Shown: positions 19,072-28,070, counted from the stretch's first letter. The stretch: 64,000 nt of DNA from Streptomyces antnestii (GCF_004005495.1 NZ_RZYA01000001.1:868001-932000), one strand, 5' to 3'. Numbers and translations are program-made. Notes: generated by a model from the letters alone, not told the origin.

Positions 19072-19100
19072 AGCGTAGGTTCCGGGAAGGAAGGGGTCAA
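19072..19100 (-). promoter_or_regulatory. Predicted promoter of the ThuA operon
   Basis: On the minus strand, TTGACC (19100-19095) and TACGCT (19077-19072) are separated by 17 bp. Transcription would begin near 19065, just before the LacI-type operator, and about 125 bases upstream of the ThuA start. Confidence 0.6.
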
Positions 19101-19202
19101 TGGGTCGGAACCGGCAATAGGCGCCGCGGGGTACGGGAGTTGACGGGCTCGCGAGTCGTCTCCGACCGGCGATTGTCAGTGGGTTTGGTTACGGTTCGTT
19201 CC

Positions 19203-19562
19203 ATGTCAGACGCCGACGACGTACGTTCCATCGCACTCGCCCTGCCGGAGGTGACGGAGAAGATCGCCTGGAGCATGCCGACGTTCCGGGTCGCGGGGAA
19301 GATGTTCGCCACGCTGCCCGAGGAGGAGACGTCCCTCGCGGTGCGCTGCCCCAAGGAGGAGCGGGACGAACTGGTCCTCGCGGAGCCCAGGAAGTTCTGG
19401 ATCGCCGACCACGAGGCGGCTTTCGCGTGGGTGCGGGTGAGGCTCGCCGCGCTGGACGACACGGAGGAGCTGCGTGACATCCTCACCGACTCCTGGCGCC
19501 AGGCGGCTCCGGGCCGACTACTGGACGCCCACCCGGAGTTGGGGCCTCCGGAAGCTGGATAG
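19203..19562 (+). CDS. MmcQ/YjbR-family protein
   Basis: 119 residues. L-P-E-V-T-E-K-I-A-W-S-M-P-T-F-R-V-A-G-K-M-F-A and the C-terminal D-S-W-R-Q-A-A-P match the small MmcQ/YjbR family, which has a double-wing DNA-binding-like fold but no settled function. ATG 19203 is the natural start for the family length; the much longer open frame to the left is an artefact of antisense GC bias. It stands alone between the divergent ThuA operon and the MFS gene. Confidence 0.85.
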   Translation: MSDADDVRSIALALPEVTEKIAWSMPTFRVAGKMFATLPEEETSLAVRCPKEERDELVLAEPRKFWIADHEAAFAWVRVRLAALDDTEELRDILTDSWRQAAPGRLLDAHPELGPPEAG

Positions 19563-19709
19563 GGGTGGGGGAGCGGTACGGGCAGGAGGGCCCGGACAGG
19601 GCCCGGATATTCAGGGGGCGATGTGCGTGCAGCGTGAAATGATCCGGCGGGGCTAGGGAGAGCGGCGCCGCGAGGGGCACCGCGTTGCCGGGGAGGGGTA
19701 GGAGCGGGA

Positions 19710-21200
19710 ATGGACGGTCTACCGGCGGAGGGGCGAGGCGGGTCGGAGGAGCGGGATGTGCGTGCCGCACCGGATGTGCGTGCCGCGCCGGACGCGTCAG
19801 ACGTGCTTGGCGCACGGGACGTGCCTGCCGCACCAGTCGCATCGGGTGCGCGGGACGCAGCGGGCGTACCATCCGCGACGGAGCACCGCACACAGCCCTC
19901 GACCTCGACCTCGACCTTGCCCTCGTCCTCGACCTCGTCCTCGATCTGGTCGCGGGACTTCGGGCTGTTCTTCGCGGCGCGGGCCGTGGCCAAGCTGGGC
20001 GACACGATGCTGCCCGTGGCGCTCGCCGCGGGCCTGCTGGAGCACGGTTACGGCGCGGGCGCCGTAGGACTGGCGATGGCCGCATCCGTGGCCTGCTTCG
20101 CGGGACTCGTCATCTTCGGCGGCGTCTTCGCGGACCGTTTCAGCACCCGGCTCCTGATGATCGGCGCCGACGTCACGCGCCTCGTCACCCAGTCCCTGGC
20201 CGCGGTCATGTTCTTCACCGGGCACGTGGTGCTGTGGGAGATCTGCGTCATCGGCGCGGTGAACGGCGCGGCGTCCGCCCTCTTCCAGCCGGGCGTCGCC
20301 AGCACGGTCCCGCGCCTCGCCGCCGACGTACAGGCGGCGAACGGCGCGATACGCGTGGCCGAGTCCGTGGCACAGCTCGCGGGCCCGGCCGTCGCCGGCA
20401 TGCTCGTCGCGTTCGCGTCACCCGGCGTCGTCTTCGCGTCCCACGCGGGAACGTACGGACTGAGCGCCCTGTGCCTGCTGCTGCTCCGGCTGCCCCCGGC
20501 CCCGGCGGGCGCGGAGGCGAGCCACGGCAGCGGTTTCCGGGCCGATCTCGTCGAGGGCTGGCGGGAGTTCAGGTCCCGCACGTGGCTGTGGGGCGTCATC
20601 GCGATCTGGTGCGTCCTGATGATCGCGGCCTGGGGCCCGGCCGTCCCGCTCATCGCCACACAGGTCGTCCAGGAACACGGCCCGCGCGCCTACGGCCTGG
20701 TCAACTCCGCGCTCGGCCTCGGCACGGTCATCGGCGGAGTCTTCGCCCTACGACTGCGCCCCCGCCGCATGCTGCGCGCCGGCGCCGTCGCCCTCTTCGG
20801 CTTCAGCCTGTTCCCGGCGACGGTGGGCGCGGGGCTCAGCGTGGAGGGGATGGCGGCGGGCGCGATCGTCGCGGGCGCCGGCATGTCGTTCTGGGGCGTC
20901 ATGTGGGCGACGAGCATCCAGACCCAGGTCCCGCGCGACGTCCTCAACCGCATCCACGCCTACGACGTCGCCGGCTCCCTCGCGATGACACCGGTCGGCC
21001 AGGCCCTCGCCGGACCCGCCGCCGGCGTCTTCGGCACCCGGCACGTACTGCTCGCCGGTGGCGTCACGACCGTCCTGGTCGCGGCGTCCCTGCTGGCCGT
21101 CCCCGCGATCCGCGGCCTGGTACGGGTCGACAGCATGCCGGGCCGGAAGGCTGTCGCGGCGCCCGCTAGCCGCGAACCGGCGCGCCCAGGAAGCCGCTGA
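19710..21200 (+). CDS. MFS transporter, enterobactin-exporter-like
   Basis: 496 residues with about twelve membrane segments from residue 85 on. D-F-G-L-F-F-A-A-R-A-V-A-K-L-G-D-T-M-L-P and F-G-G-V-F-A-D-R-F fit the MFS_3/EntS-like exporter group, so drug or siderophore efflux is likely. A good GGAGG site lies before ATG 19710. The first 80 residues are unusual: an alanine/aspartate/valine repeat (R-D-V-R-A-A-P-D-V-R-A-A-P) and then a serine/threonine tract coded by 6-bp repeats (19897-19947). Its 3' end overlaps the convergent transketolase C-subunit gene by 35 bases. Confidence 0.85.
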   Translation: MDGLPAEGRGGSEERDVRAAPDVRAAPDASDVLGARDVPAAPVASGARDAAGVPSATEHRTQPSTSTSTLPSSSTSSSIWSRDFGLFFAARAVAKLGDTMLPVALAAGLLEHGYGAGAVGLAMAASVACFAGLVIFGGVFADRFSTRLLMIGADVTRLVTQSLAAVMFFTGHVVLWEICVIGAVNGAASALFQPGVASTVPRLAADVQAANGAIRVAESVAQLAGPAVAGMLVAFASPGVVFASHAGTYGLSALCLLLLRLPPAPAGAEASHGSGFRADLVEGWREFRSRTWLWGVIAIWCVLMIAAWGPAVPLIATQVVQEHGPRAYGLVNSALGLGTVIGGVFALRLRPRRMLRAGAVALFGFSLFPATVGAGLSVEGMAAGAIVAGAGMSFWGVMWATSIQTQVPRDVLNRIHAYDVAGSLAMTPVGQALAGPAAGVFGTRHVLLAGGVTTVLVAASLLAVPAIRGLVRVDSMPGRKAVAAPASREPARPGSR

Positions 21201-22080
21201 TCCGCTCCCGCAGAGAGGCGGGGTCGAGGCCGTGCGCGGCCACGTGCTCCTCGATCTGCCCGTACCGGCGCAGCTCACGGCGGCCCACGCCGAGCCCCAG
21301 CACCCGGTGCGGCAGGTCGGCGAGGGCGTCGTTCGCGACAGCGGTCGACGTACCGGCCAGATACGGCTCGACGAGCACCACGTCGGCGGCGTCCGCCACC
21401 CCCGCGGCGCGGCGCAGGGCGACGGAGTCGAAGGGCCGCACGGTCGTGGCGTACAGCACGGTGACATCGAGGCCCTCGGTGGCGGCGAGTACGGCGTCGA
21501 GCATGGGCCCGACCGCGACCACGACACCACCCCGGCCTTCGCGGACGGTCAGGAAGCGCTCTCCGTCAACGGCGAGGGCGTCCCTGTTCGACTGCTCGGA
21601 GAGCCGGACGTAGACCCGGTCGTCGCCGGCGCCGACGGCATGCCGCAGCAGCGTCTCGGCCTCGTCGGGGTGCCCCGGCACGTGCACCGTCCAGCCGTCG
21701 AGAGTGTCGAGCAGTGCGACGTCACCGGGCGCCATGTGCGTGAACCCGCCCGACGGCCAGTCGAACGACGCGGCGGCGCTCACCAGAACCCCGCCCACGT
21801 CCTGGTGCCCGAAGTCCAGCTTGACCTGCTCGAAGGGCCTCTCCACCAGGAAACTGGCGAAGGTGTGTATGACGGGCCGCATCCCGGTCAGCGCGAGCCC
21901 GGCCCCTGTCCCGATGAGCAGCTGCTCCCTGATGCCGACGTTGATCACCCGGTCCGGGTGCTTACGCTCCGTCTCCACGAAACGGTCCCTGCCGATCTCC
22001 GCGAGAACGACGGCGACCCGGGGGTCCTCGTCAAGAAGCTGGGAGACGACGGGGGCGAACCGATCACGCATGGTGTCCAT
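21166..22080 (-). CDS. Transketolase, C-terminal (pyrimidine-binding and C) subunit
   Basis: 304 residues, matching the C-terminal half of split transketolases: a pyrimidine-binding domain (E-I-G-R-D-R-F, R-V-I-N-V-G-I-R-E-Q, F-A-S-F-L) and a C-terminal domain (V-L-Y-A-T-T-V-R-P-F-D). The conserved Glu of N-V-G-I-R-E-Q activates thiamin diphosphate. ATG 22080 is chosen with AAGGA 10 bases upstream, rather than the longer open frame. It follows the N-subunit gene by 98 bases; the two products should form one thiamin-diphosphate-dependent enzyme. Stand-alone pairs outside a pentose-phosphate locus often serve specialised sugar metabolism. Confidence 0.88.
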   Translation of the reverse strand: MDTMRDRFAPVVSQLLDEDPRVAVVLAEIGRDRFVETERKHPDRVINVGIREQLLIGTGAGLALTGMRPVIHTFASFLVERPFEQVKLDFGHQDVGGVLVSAAASFDWPSGGFTHMAPGDVALLDTLDGWTVHVPGHPDEAETLLRHAVGAGDDRVYVRLSEQSNRDALAVDGERFLTVREGRGGVVVAVGPMLDAVLAATEGLDVTVLYATTVRPFDSVALRRAAGVADAADVVLVEPYLAGTSTAVANDALADLPHRVLGLGVGRRELRRYGQIEEHVAAHGLDPASLRERISGFLGAPVRG

Positions 22081-22178
22081 GACGCGGATGTCCTTCCAAC
22101 GAAAACGGAACAGAACAGAACAAAGAGGTGCAAGCCGGAGTGGGCGAGCGGAGCGGAAGGGTTGGGGGTAGCCAGGGC

Positions 22179-22892
22179 TCAACCGCTCTTCGGCTCGACG
22201 CGGGCGACGATCGCGTGCGGGCGTCCGGGGTGGGGCGCGGTGAACGCCTCGTACAGGGCGGAGTGATCGCGGCCGTCGACGGTCACGGCGGACCAGCCGG
22301 CCGCCTCGAAACGGGCGGCGATCCCGCCGGGCCGGGCGTGGCTGGCGGAGGAATTGTCGACGACGACGGTGTGGAGCCGGTCGAGGGCGGCGGGCCCGGC
22401 GAAGGCGATGGCCTCGTGGTTACTGCCCTCGTCCAGCTCGGCGTCACCGATGAGGGTCCAGACGGCGGGCTCCGTGAGCCCCTGCGCCCGCAGCCCGAGG
22501 GCGGTCCCGACGGCGATGGGCAGCCCGTGCCCCAGGGACCCGCTGGCGATCTCGACACCGGGGACGAGCACGCGGTCCGGGTGATGCCCGAGAGGTGAGT
22601 CGTAGGACCCGAAGCCGGGCAGCCACTCCAGGGGCACGAACCCCTTCGCGGCGAGTACCGCGTAGTAGGCCATGGGCCCGTGCCCCTTCGACAGCAGGAA
22701 CCGGTCGCGTCCGGGATCTTCCAGGGCGCCGGGCGCCACCCGGAGCACCCGGTCGTAGAGGACCCACAGCACATCGAGGGTGGAGGTGGCGGCGGGCCCG
22801 TGCTTCTCGTCGCCGGTCATGAGACCCATGAGGCCGGGAAGGTCTTCGTAGGAGTAGGTACGTTCCGCGGTACGCGCCGCTGTCGTCGTCAT
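22179..22892 (-). CDS. Transketolase, N-terminal (diphosphate-binding) subunit
   Basis: 237 residues. S-K-G-H-G-P-M-A-Y-Y, S-G-S-L-G-H-G-L and the thiamin-diphosphate/metal motif G-D-A-E-L-D-E-G-S-N-H-E-A ... V-V-V-D-N are all present. It forms the cofactor-binding half of a split transketolase. The ATG is only 16 bases from a SoxR-type palindrome set in a 19-bp promoter spacer, so the mRNA is probably leaderless or nearly so and the operon controlled by a MerR-family, perhaps redox-sensing, regulator. Confidence 0.9.
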   Translation of the reverse strand: MTTTAARTAERTYSYEDLPGLMGLMTGDEKHGPAATSTLDVLWVLYDRVLRVAPGALEDPGRDRFLLSKGHGPMAYYAVLAAKGFVPLEWLPGFGSYDSPLGHHPDRVLVPGVEIASGSLGHGLPIAVGTALGLRAQGLTEPAVWTLIGDAELDEGSNHEAIAFAGPAALDRLHTVVVDNSSASHARPGGIAARFEAAGWSAVTVDGRDHSALYEAFTAPHPGRPHAIVARVEPKSG

Positions 22893-22899
22893 GACAAGA

Positions 22900-22930
22900 A
22901 GCGTGCAACCTCAAGTCGACTTGAGGTCAA
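22900..22930 (-). promoter_or_regulatory. MerR/SoxR-type promoter with embedded palindrome
   Basis: On the minus strand, TTGACC (22930-22925) and CACGCT (22905-22900) are 19 bp apart, the long spacer typical of MerR-family promoters. The spacer region holds a perfect 18-bp palindrome, CCTCAAGTCGACTTGAGG (22909-22926). It differs only at the central dinucleotide from the E. coli soxS SoxR site as I remember it. No SoxR gene is visible in the window, so the regulator would act in trans. Confidence 0.7.
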
Positions 22931-23042
22931 CAGGCATCTGCGGCACCGCTGCCGCGGATAAGGGGTGAGCGACCACGGCCCCGAGTGCGGTATGGTTTCC
23001 GTGCGCGTTCGGCCAAGGGGAAACCCCAGGTCAGACGAGCAC

Positions 23043-23116
<74 letters not shown>

Positions 23117-23145
23117 CAGTTCGAACGTTTCGAACGTCGCAGGTG

Positions 23146-23174
23146 AAGGGCCGTTTTCATAACGGCCCTTTTTC
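23146..23174 (+). terminator. Intrinsic terminator after tRNA-Pro
   Basis: A perfect 10-bp stem (AAGGGCCGTT at 23146-23155, AACGGCCCTT at 23161-23170), 5-base loop and a short T-run (TTTC). It lies 30 bases after the tRNA and is a standard rho-independent terminator. Confidence 0.9.
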
Positions 23175-23679
23175 TGTTCCCGGGCCCGCTCCCTGGGAGC
23201 AATGGGAGGGAGCACGCTCCCTCCCAGTCCCCTTAACGATTTGCTCCCACTCGGGCCGCTGCGCACATATTCGATTTCTTGCCCACGCGTTCACATCCGT
23301 GTCCGTTTTGTGACCGCCGGCTTCCCGTCGTTCGGGGGGTCTTATGGGTATGAGCTTCCGCTCTTCGGGCAGGTCACGCTCACTCCCTGTGGGAGCGGGG
23401 CTGGGAGCGGCGTTCCCATAACCGGGGTCGACGGTATGGGGCCATGCGAAATCTTGGCCCCATGTCCGATTTTGGCTGGGTGGTATGCCGGTTTCCGGTG
23501 GTGGCGGTTAGTGGACGTATTGAGATGTTGAACGCGGGCGTGAGCGGTTCGACGACCTTCGGGGACGTAGGTGGCAGGGGAGTCGAATTTAAGTCTGGTC
23601 GTGGCCAAGGGCGGTGGTTCCCCGCACTGAGTGGACAGTGGCCGCGCATCATGCCGTAGGCGCCGAAGGTAGGAGGGAC
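23175..23679. other. Non-coding stretch with inverted repeats
   Basis: No gene is supported here. It holds an 11-bp stem with only two bases between the arms (TGGGAGGGAGC at 23203-23213 and its complement to 23226), and a hairpin of ATGGGGCCA (23436-23444) with TGGCCCCAT (23455-23463). Base composition is lower in GC and codon bias is absent. It looks like scar or regulatory DNA between the tRNA and a decayed gene. Confidence 0.5.
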
Positions 23680-24278
23680 GGCTGGCCGTCGCCCTGGCGC
23701 AAGACCAAGATCGGTGATCTCGCCAAGGAAGCAGAGTCCAAGATGCTGGAGTGGCTCGTTGTTCTGGCTCGATGCTTCCGCCTGCAGGAGGCGATCGCTG
23801 TGCTCGAACTCGACCGGGTGCCGGACGCGTCTCTGGGGGAGTTGGACGGGCATCGCCTCGGGCTGAAGGCTGCCCAGCAGGACCGGTTGGAACTCATCTC
23901 ACGTAGCACAGCGCTTAATGGCCCGCGTTATTGCGGCCGCTGGCACGGCTAACACGACGGTGCTGCTGTACCCGACCAGGTCCCGGGACGTGGCGTATTC
24001 GAGCAGCCAGATCGGGATCGCCGTCGTTGACTTTCATCGGCTGTTTCGGGTAGAGCGAGGCCGACAGTCATTGGAGGCGAGACGACGGGCGGACACGGCC
24101 ACGGAGGTGTGACAAGGCGCTCGGGACGGGAGCAGACGGCGTCGATGCCGCCAGGCGCTTCGGCAGCGAGACCCTCGACCGGGCCAAGTCGGCGACGGGC
24201 AAGCTCTCCAGCCGATCGCCGAGCGAACGCTCCGTCGGCGCGGGGACGAAGAGGAACGCGGCGACGAAGGCTGAATGA
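23680..24278 (+). pseudogene. Decayed gene of unknown function, split over three frames
   Basis: Three consecutive pieces of charged, helix-like protein sequence run in three different frames. Piece one (to about 23930) contains I-G-D-L-A-K-E-A-E-S-K-M-L-E-W-L-V-V-L-A. Piece two (23918-24110) contains A-G-T-A-N-T-T-V-L-L-Y-P and R-Q-S-L-E-A-R-R. Piece three (24111-24278) contains D-A-A-R-R-F-G-S-E-T-L-D-R-A-K-S. Together they read like one protein of about 190 residues broken by at least two frameshifts. I do not recognise a named domain. The left limit is approximate. Confidence 0.55.
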
Positions 24279-24490
24279 GAAACGGCTTCCTCGACGCAGG
24301 GAGACATGCGCTGACGGTTGGCCGGTCGCTGATGGAGGCCGGCGGCTTCAGGCCCCAATTGCACCCTCAATTGCGATGAGCCTCGAACCTGGAACCCCCC
24401 TGCTCCTGGAATAGAGGCGACGATCCGCCGCCTCGGCAGGGGATGCTCCCGCCGAGGCGGAACGGTGGCCCAGGGATGTTGGAGTCAGTA

Positions 24491-24973
24491 TCAGCTGTCC
24501 GGGACGCCGGTTGTGGACCATTCGTCGGCGAAGTGCTCCATCTGCTTCAGGACCAGGTCGACAGCCTCCGCGCGCCTGTCCGGCGGGTAGCCGCGGCGGG
24601 CCAGCAGGCGCTTGATGGCGCTGCGAAGGCCGGCGCGGACCGGCTCGCGGGCGATCCAGTCCGGCTTGAGCTTCTTCTGGACCTCCGCGACGAGGTCACG
24701 GGCGATGCTCGCCAGGATCTCGTCACCCATGAGTTCCTGAGCCGTGCCGTGCTCGGCCACGGCGTCGTAGAAGGCGAGCTCGCGCCAGTTCAGCGGCGGC
24801 TCGAACTTCTCACCGCGCCTGGCGTCCTCAACCACCTCCTTGGCCATCTCGACCAGTTTGGCGATCAGTTCGGCACTTGTGTACTGCTGCCGCGTGTACC
24901 GGATCATGAGGTCCTGCAGGCGGTCGGAGAAGGCCGTGCGGCGGACGATGTTGTGACGCGTGACCTCACGCAT
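24491..24973 (-). pseudogene. C-terminal remnant of a type I restriction enzyme R subunit
   Basis: 160 residues matching only the helical C-terminal domain (DUF3387) of HsdR: E-V-T-R-H-N at the start, then A-E-L-I-A-K-L-V-E-M-A-K-E-V, R-G-E-K-F, E-L-A-F-Y-D-A-V-A, V-R-A-G-L-R and R-G-Y-P-P-D. HsdR is usually about 1000 residues; the nuclease and helicase domains are missing and an in-frame TAG lies two codons before the first ATG. No hsdM or hsdS is nearby. The break falls within 20 bases of the tadA start on the other strand, so a rearrangement joined the two. It cannot restrict DNA. Confidence 0.85.
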
Positions 24974-24991
24974 CTTCTAGGGCGGGACGCA

Positions 24992-26308
24992 ATGAGGGAC
25001 CACGGCCGCGCTGCCGACATGTTCCGGGAGAACATCGCCGCGACCCTGACGGGTTTCGCGCACTCCCGCAGCGAGGCCGGACTGCCGGTGCAGAGCAGTG
25101 GTGAACGGCGCACCCTGGCCAGGAAGCTGCTCGCTGATGAGATCGCCTCCCACAACCAGGGCCGGCTCCGCGTGGGTCAGTCAGCGTTGAGTGACGGCGA
25201 ACGGGAGGCACTGGAGCGCTCGGTGATGGAGGCGCTGTTCGGACTCGGTTCCCTCCAGGAACTGCTGGAAGACGACCGGATCGAGAACATCCAGATCAAC
25301 GGTGCGGACCAGGTCTTCGTCCGCTACGCCGACGGAACCGAAGAACAGCGCGCCCCCGTGGCCACTTCCGATGGTGAACTCGTCGATCTCGTAAGGCAGA
25401 TCGCGGCTCGCTCGGGCCTGGAGGAACGGCGCTTCGATCGCGGGTCGCCGAGCCTGAATGTGTGCCTGCCGGACGGTTCACGCTTGTTCGCGGTGATGGC
25501 GCTGTCGCACCGGGTGGGTCTGACGATCCGCCGGCATCGCTTCAAGCGCGTGTCCATGGATGACCTGGTCGACCGCCTCGGCGTCTGCGACCGGCCCCTG
25601 GCTGCGTTCTTGACGGCGCTGGTGCGGGCTCGGAAGAACATCATCATCGGCGGCGGCACCAACGTCGGCAAGACCACCCTCGCCCGCGGCCTGGCCTCGG
25701 TCATTCCCGCCTGCGAGCGGCTGGTGACCATCGAGGACACCTTCGAGCTCGGGCTCCACCAGGACACCCTCGCGCATCCGAACGTCATGGCGCTGCAGGC
25801 CCGCGAGGCGAACCTGGAGGGCGAGGGCGCTGTCGACCAGGCGGAGCTGGTGCGCTGGGGACTGCGGATGTCCCCGGACCGGGTGATCGTCGGGGAGATC
25901 CGGGGGCCGGAGGTCGTGCCGATGTGCAATGCCATGAGCCAGGGCAACGACGGCTCGCTCTCCACGATCCATGCTTCCACCTCACGCGGGGTGTTCACGA
26001 AACTCGCCGCGTACGCAGCCCAGTCACCGGAGCGGCTGTCGTTGGAGACGACAAACCTGCTGGTCGCCTCGGCCGTGCACTTCGTGGTGCATGTCGGCTG
26101 GGCCACGGACGGGCAGCGGGTCATCGACTCGATCCGCGAGGTCGTGGACGCGGACGGCACCCACATCGTCTCCAACGAGGTCTACAAACCCGGCCTGGGC
26201 GGGCGCGCTGTGCCCAGTGCACCGGTGCGTACCGAGACTCTCGACGAGTTGGTCGATGCCGGCCTGGACACGGCTTGCCTGCGCGGCGAGCGATGGAGGA
26301 GGACATGA
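24992..26308 (+). CDS. tadA: Tad/Flp pilus assembly ATPase TadA (CpaF)
   Basis: 438 residues from ATG 24992. A secretion ATPase of the TadA/VirB11-like type that powers Flp pilus assembly at the inner face of the membrane. Walker A reads G-G-G-T-N-V-G-K-T-T (about residues 218-227). The Asp and His boxes (V-T-I-E-D-T-F-E-L, G-S-L-S-T-I-H-A-S) and the R-M-S-P-D-R-V-I-V-G-E-I-R-G motif are intact. It is the first gene of a tightly packed operon, ending with an ATGA overlap into tadB. The upstream side is remnant DNA, so its promoter is not obvious. Confidence 0.93.
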   Translation: MRDHGRAADMFRENIAATLTGFAHSRSEAGLPVQSSGERRTLARKLLADEIASHNQGRLRVGQSALSDGEREALERSVMEALFGLGSLQELLEDDRIENIQINGADQVFVRYADGTEEQRAPVATSDGELVDLVRQIAARSGLEERRFDRGSPSLNVCLPDGSRLFAVMALSHRVGLTIRRHRFKRVSMDDLVDRLGVCDRPLAAFLTALVRARKNIIIGGGTNVGKTTLARGLASVIPACERLVTIEDTFELGLHQDTLAHPNVMALQAREANLEGEGAVDQAELVRWGLRMSPDRVIVGEIRGPEVVPMCNAMSQGNDGSLSTIHASTSRGVFTKLAAYAAQSPERLSLETTNLLVASAVHFVVHVGWATDGQRVIDSIREVVDADGTHIVSNEVYKPGLGGRAVPSAPVRTETLDELVDAGLDTACLRGERWRRT

Positions 26309-27171
26309 CCCACGGAGCGCTCATCGGCCTGTTGTGGGGAGCGGGACTCGCCCTCTCGCTGTGGCTGACCGTGTACGGCGTCATGCCGCGCCAGGGCGGC
26401 CGGCGCACTGTGCGACGGTGGCGGCTGCCACCGAAGGCGAGCGGGCGGAAGTGGCTGGCAGCGGCGGTGGCCGCAGCCCTGACCGTGGCGCTCACGGGCT
26501 GGCCGGTCGCCGGGCTGCTCACGGTGGTGGGCGTGCTGACCCTGCCGCGGCTGCTGGGACGAGATCGCGATGCAGCGGCCCGCACTGCCAGGCTGGAAGC
26601 CGTCGCGGTCTGGGCGGAGATGCTGCGCGACACGCTGTCCGCGGCCGCTGGACTGGAACAGGCAATCCTTGCCACAGCCCCCGTCGCCCCACCCGCCTTG
26701 CGCGAAGAGACGGCCCGCCTGGCGGCACGCATCGACGACGGACAGCCCTTGGGTCAGGCGCTGCGAACCTTTGCCGACGAGGTGGACGACGCAACCTGCG
26801 ACATGGTCACAGCCGCACTCGTCATGGCTGCCGAACGACAAGCCCGCCAACTAGCCGGACTTCTCGGCCAGTTGGGCTCAGCGACTCGGGAACAGGTGAC
26901 CATGCGGCTGAAGACCGAGGCCGGGCGCGGGCGAGTGCGGACCTCGGTGCGCGTCATCACGGGCACGACGCTGGGCATGGCCGCAGGACTGATCGTCCTC
27001 AACCGCCCCTACCTGAATCCGTACGCCAGCGTTCAGGGCCAGTTCGTCCTGGGGCTGGTGGGAGGCCTGTTCGCTGTTGCGTTTTGGTGGCTGATGAAGA
27101 TTGCCGCGGTGGTGGAGGAGCCCCGGGTCCTCAAAGACGCACGCAGCACGGTTGGGGAGGCGGGGGTTTGA
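26305..27171 (+). CDS. tadB: Tad pilus assembly membrane protein TadB
   Basis: 288 residues. Two N-terminal membrane segments (about 5-25, 50-75), a cytoplasmic type II secretion F-like region (A-V-W-A-E-M-L-R-D-T-L-S-A-A-A-G-L-E-Q-A-I) and two C-terminal segments are typical of TadB, the platform protein on which TadA acts. ATG 26305 overlaps the tadA stop (ATGA), with GGAGGA just upstream. It overlaps tadC by one base. Confidence 0.9.
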   Translation: MTHGALIGLLWGAGLALSLWLTVYGVMPRQGGRRTVRRWRLPPKASGRKWLAAAVAAALTVALTGWPVAGLLTVVGVLTLPRLLGRDRDAAARTARLEAVAVWAEMLRDTLSAAAGLEQAILATAPVAPPALREETARLAARIDDGQPLGQALRTFADEVDDATCDMVTAALVMAAERQARQLAGLLGQLGSATREQVTMRLKTEAGRGRVRTSVRVITGTTLGMAAGLIVLNRPYLNPYASVQGQFVLGLVGGLFAVAFWWLMKIAAVVEEPRVLKDARSTVGEAGV

Positions 27172-28070
27172 TGACAGTGATCCTGCTCGGGCTCGGACTC
27201 GGCGGCTTCCTGGCGCTGACCGTGTACGGCATCAACCCGCCCCGCCCGTCCCTCGCCGACACCCTGACCCGACTCGGCACGCCCATCACTGCAGCGTTTG
27301 AGCCGGTCTCGGCGGACACAGGAGAGGGCTGGGCGTCACGCCTTGGGTGGCGGGCCGTGCCGGCGCTGAAGGCCCTCGGTCTGCCCACCCGGAGCCTGCG
27401 CGACGATCTAGCGGTCGCAGACGTCCCGGTCGAGCGTTTCCTGGCCGAGAAGACTGGCGCCTTCCTCGCCGGTCTCCTCGCGCCGAGCGTCGCCTCACTC
27501 CTGCTGTGGGCGCTCACTGGCAGTGGACTTGGCATGCAGTCGACGGTTCTCGGCTCGCTACTGACGGGGACGGTGCTGTTCTTCACCCCGGACCTGTCGG
27601 TTCGGTCCGAGGCCCAGCGGCGCCGCAAGGAACTGCGCCACACCCTGTCCGTGTTCCTCAACCTCGTGGTCATCGCCCTGGCGGGCGGCGCCGGCATCCA
27701 CCAGGCCCTCTCGGACGCTGGAACCAACCCGCACGGATGGGGAGCGGCCCAACTACGCCGCGCCCTGACCGCCTCGGAGGTCGGGCGGACCAACGTATGG
27801 CACGAACTGGGCGCACTCGGGGCCCGCACCGGGGTGCGGGAACTGGCGGAACTCGCGGCGACGGTCTCGCTCGCCGGCAGCGAAGGCGCCAAGATCCGCG
27901 TCTCACTGGAGGCGAAGGCCGCCGCAATGCGCACCCGCAGCCTGGCCGAATCCGACGGCGCCGCCCAGTCCGCCACCGAACGGATGTCACTGCCCGTCGT
28001 CGTCCTCTTCGCAGGCTTCCTCGTCTTCATCGGCTACCCGGCCCTGCAGAACGTTCTCGCCGGGCTGTAG
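27171..28070 (+). CDS. tadC: Tad pilus assembly membrane protein TadC
   Basis: 299 residues with an N-terminal membrane segment, paired central segments (about 95-135), a T2SSF-like region (L-R-H-T-L-S-V-F-L-N-L-V-V-I-A-L-A-G-G-A-G-I-H-Q-A-L) and a C-terminal segment. It partners TadB in the inner-membrane platform. Start overlaps the tadB stop (TGATG). Confidence 0.9.
   Translation: MTVILLGLGLGGFLALTVYGINPPRPSLADTLTRLGTPITAAFEPVSADTGEGWASRLGWRAVPALKALGLPTRSLRDDLAVADVPVERFLAEKTGAFLAGLLAPSVASLLLWALTGSGLGMQSTVLGSLLTGTVLFFTPDLSVRSEAQRRRKELRHTLSVFLNLVVIALAGGAGIHQALSDAGTNPHGWGAAQLRRALTASEVGRTNVWHELGALGARTGVRELAELAATVSLAGSEGAKIRVSLEAKAAAMRTRSLAESDGAAQSATERMSLPVVVLFAGFLVFIGYPALQNVLAGL

Noticed and set aside
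18942..19100. Longer N-terminus for the ThuA protein
   Set aside because: The frame is open to 19100, but it would run over the promoter and the LacI operator and has no ribosome-binding site; the ATG at 18941 does.
24491..24973. Active type I restriction system
   Set aside because: Only the C-terminal 160 residues of HsdR remain; nuclease, helicase, HsdM and HsdS are absent.
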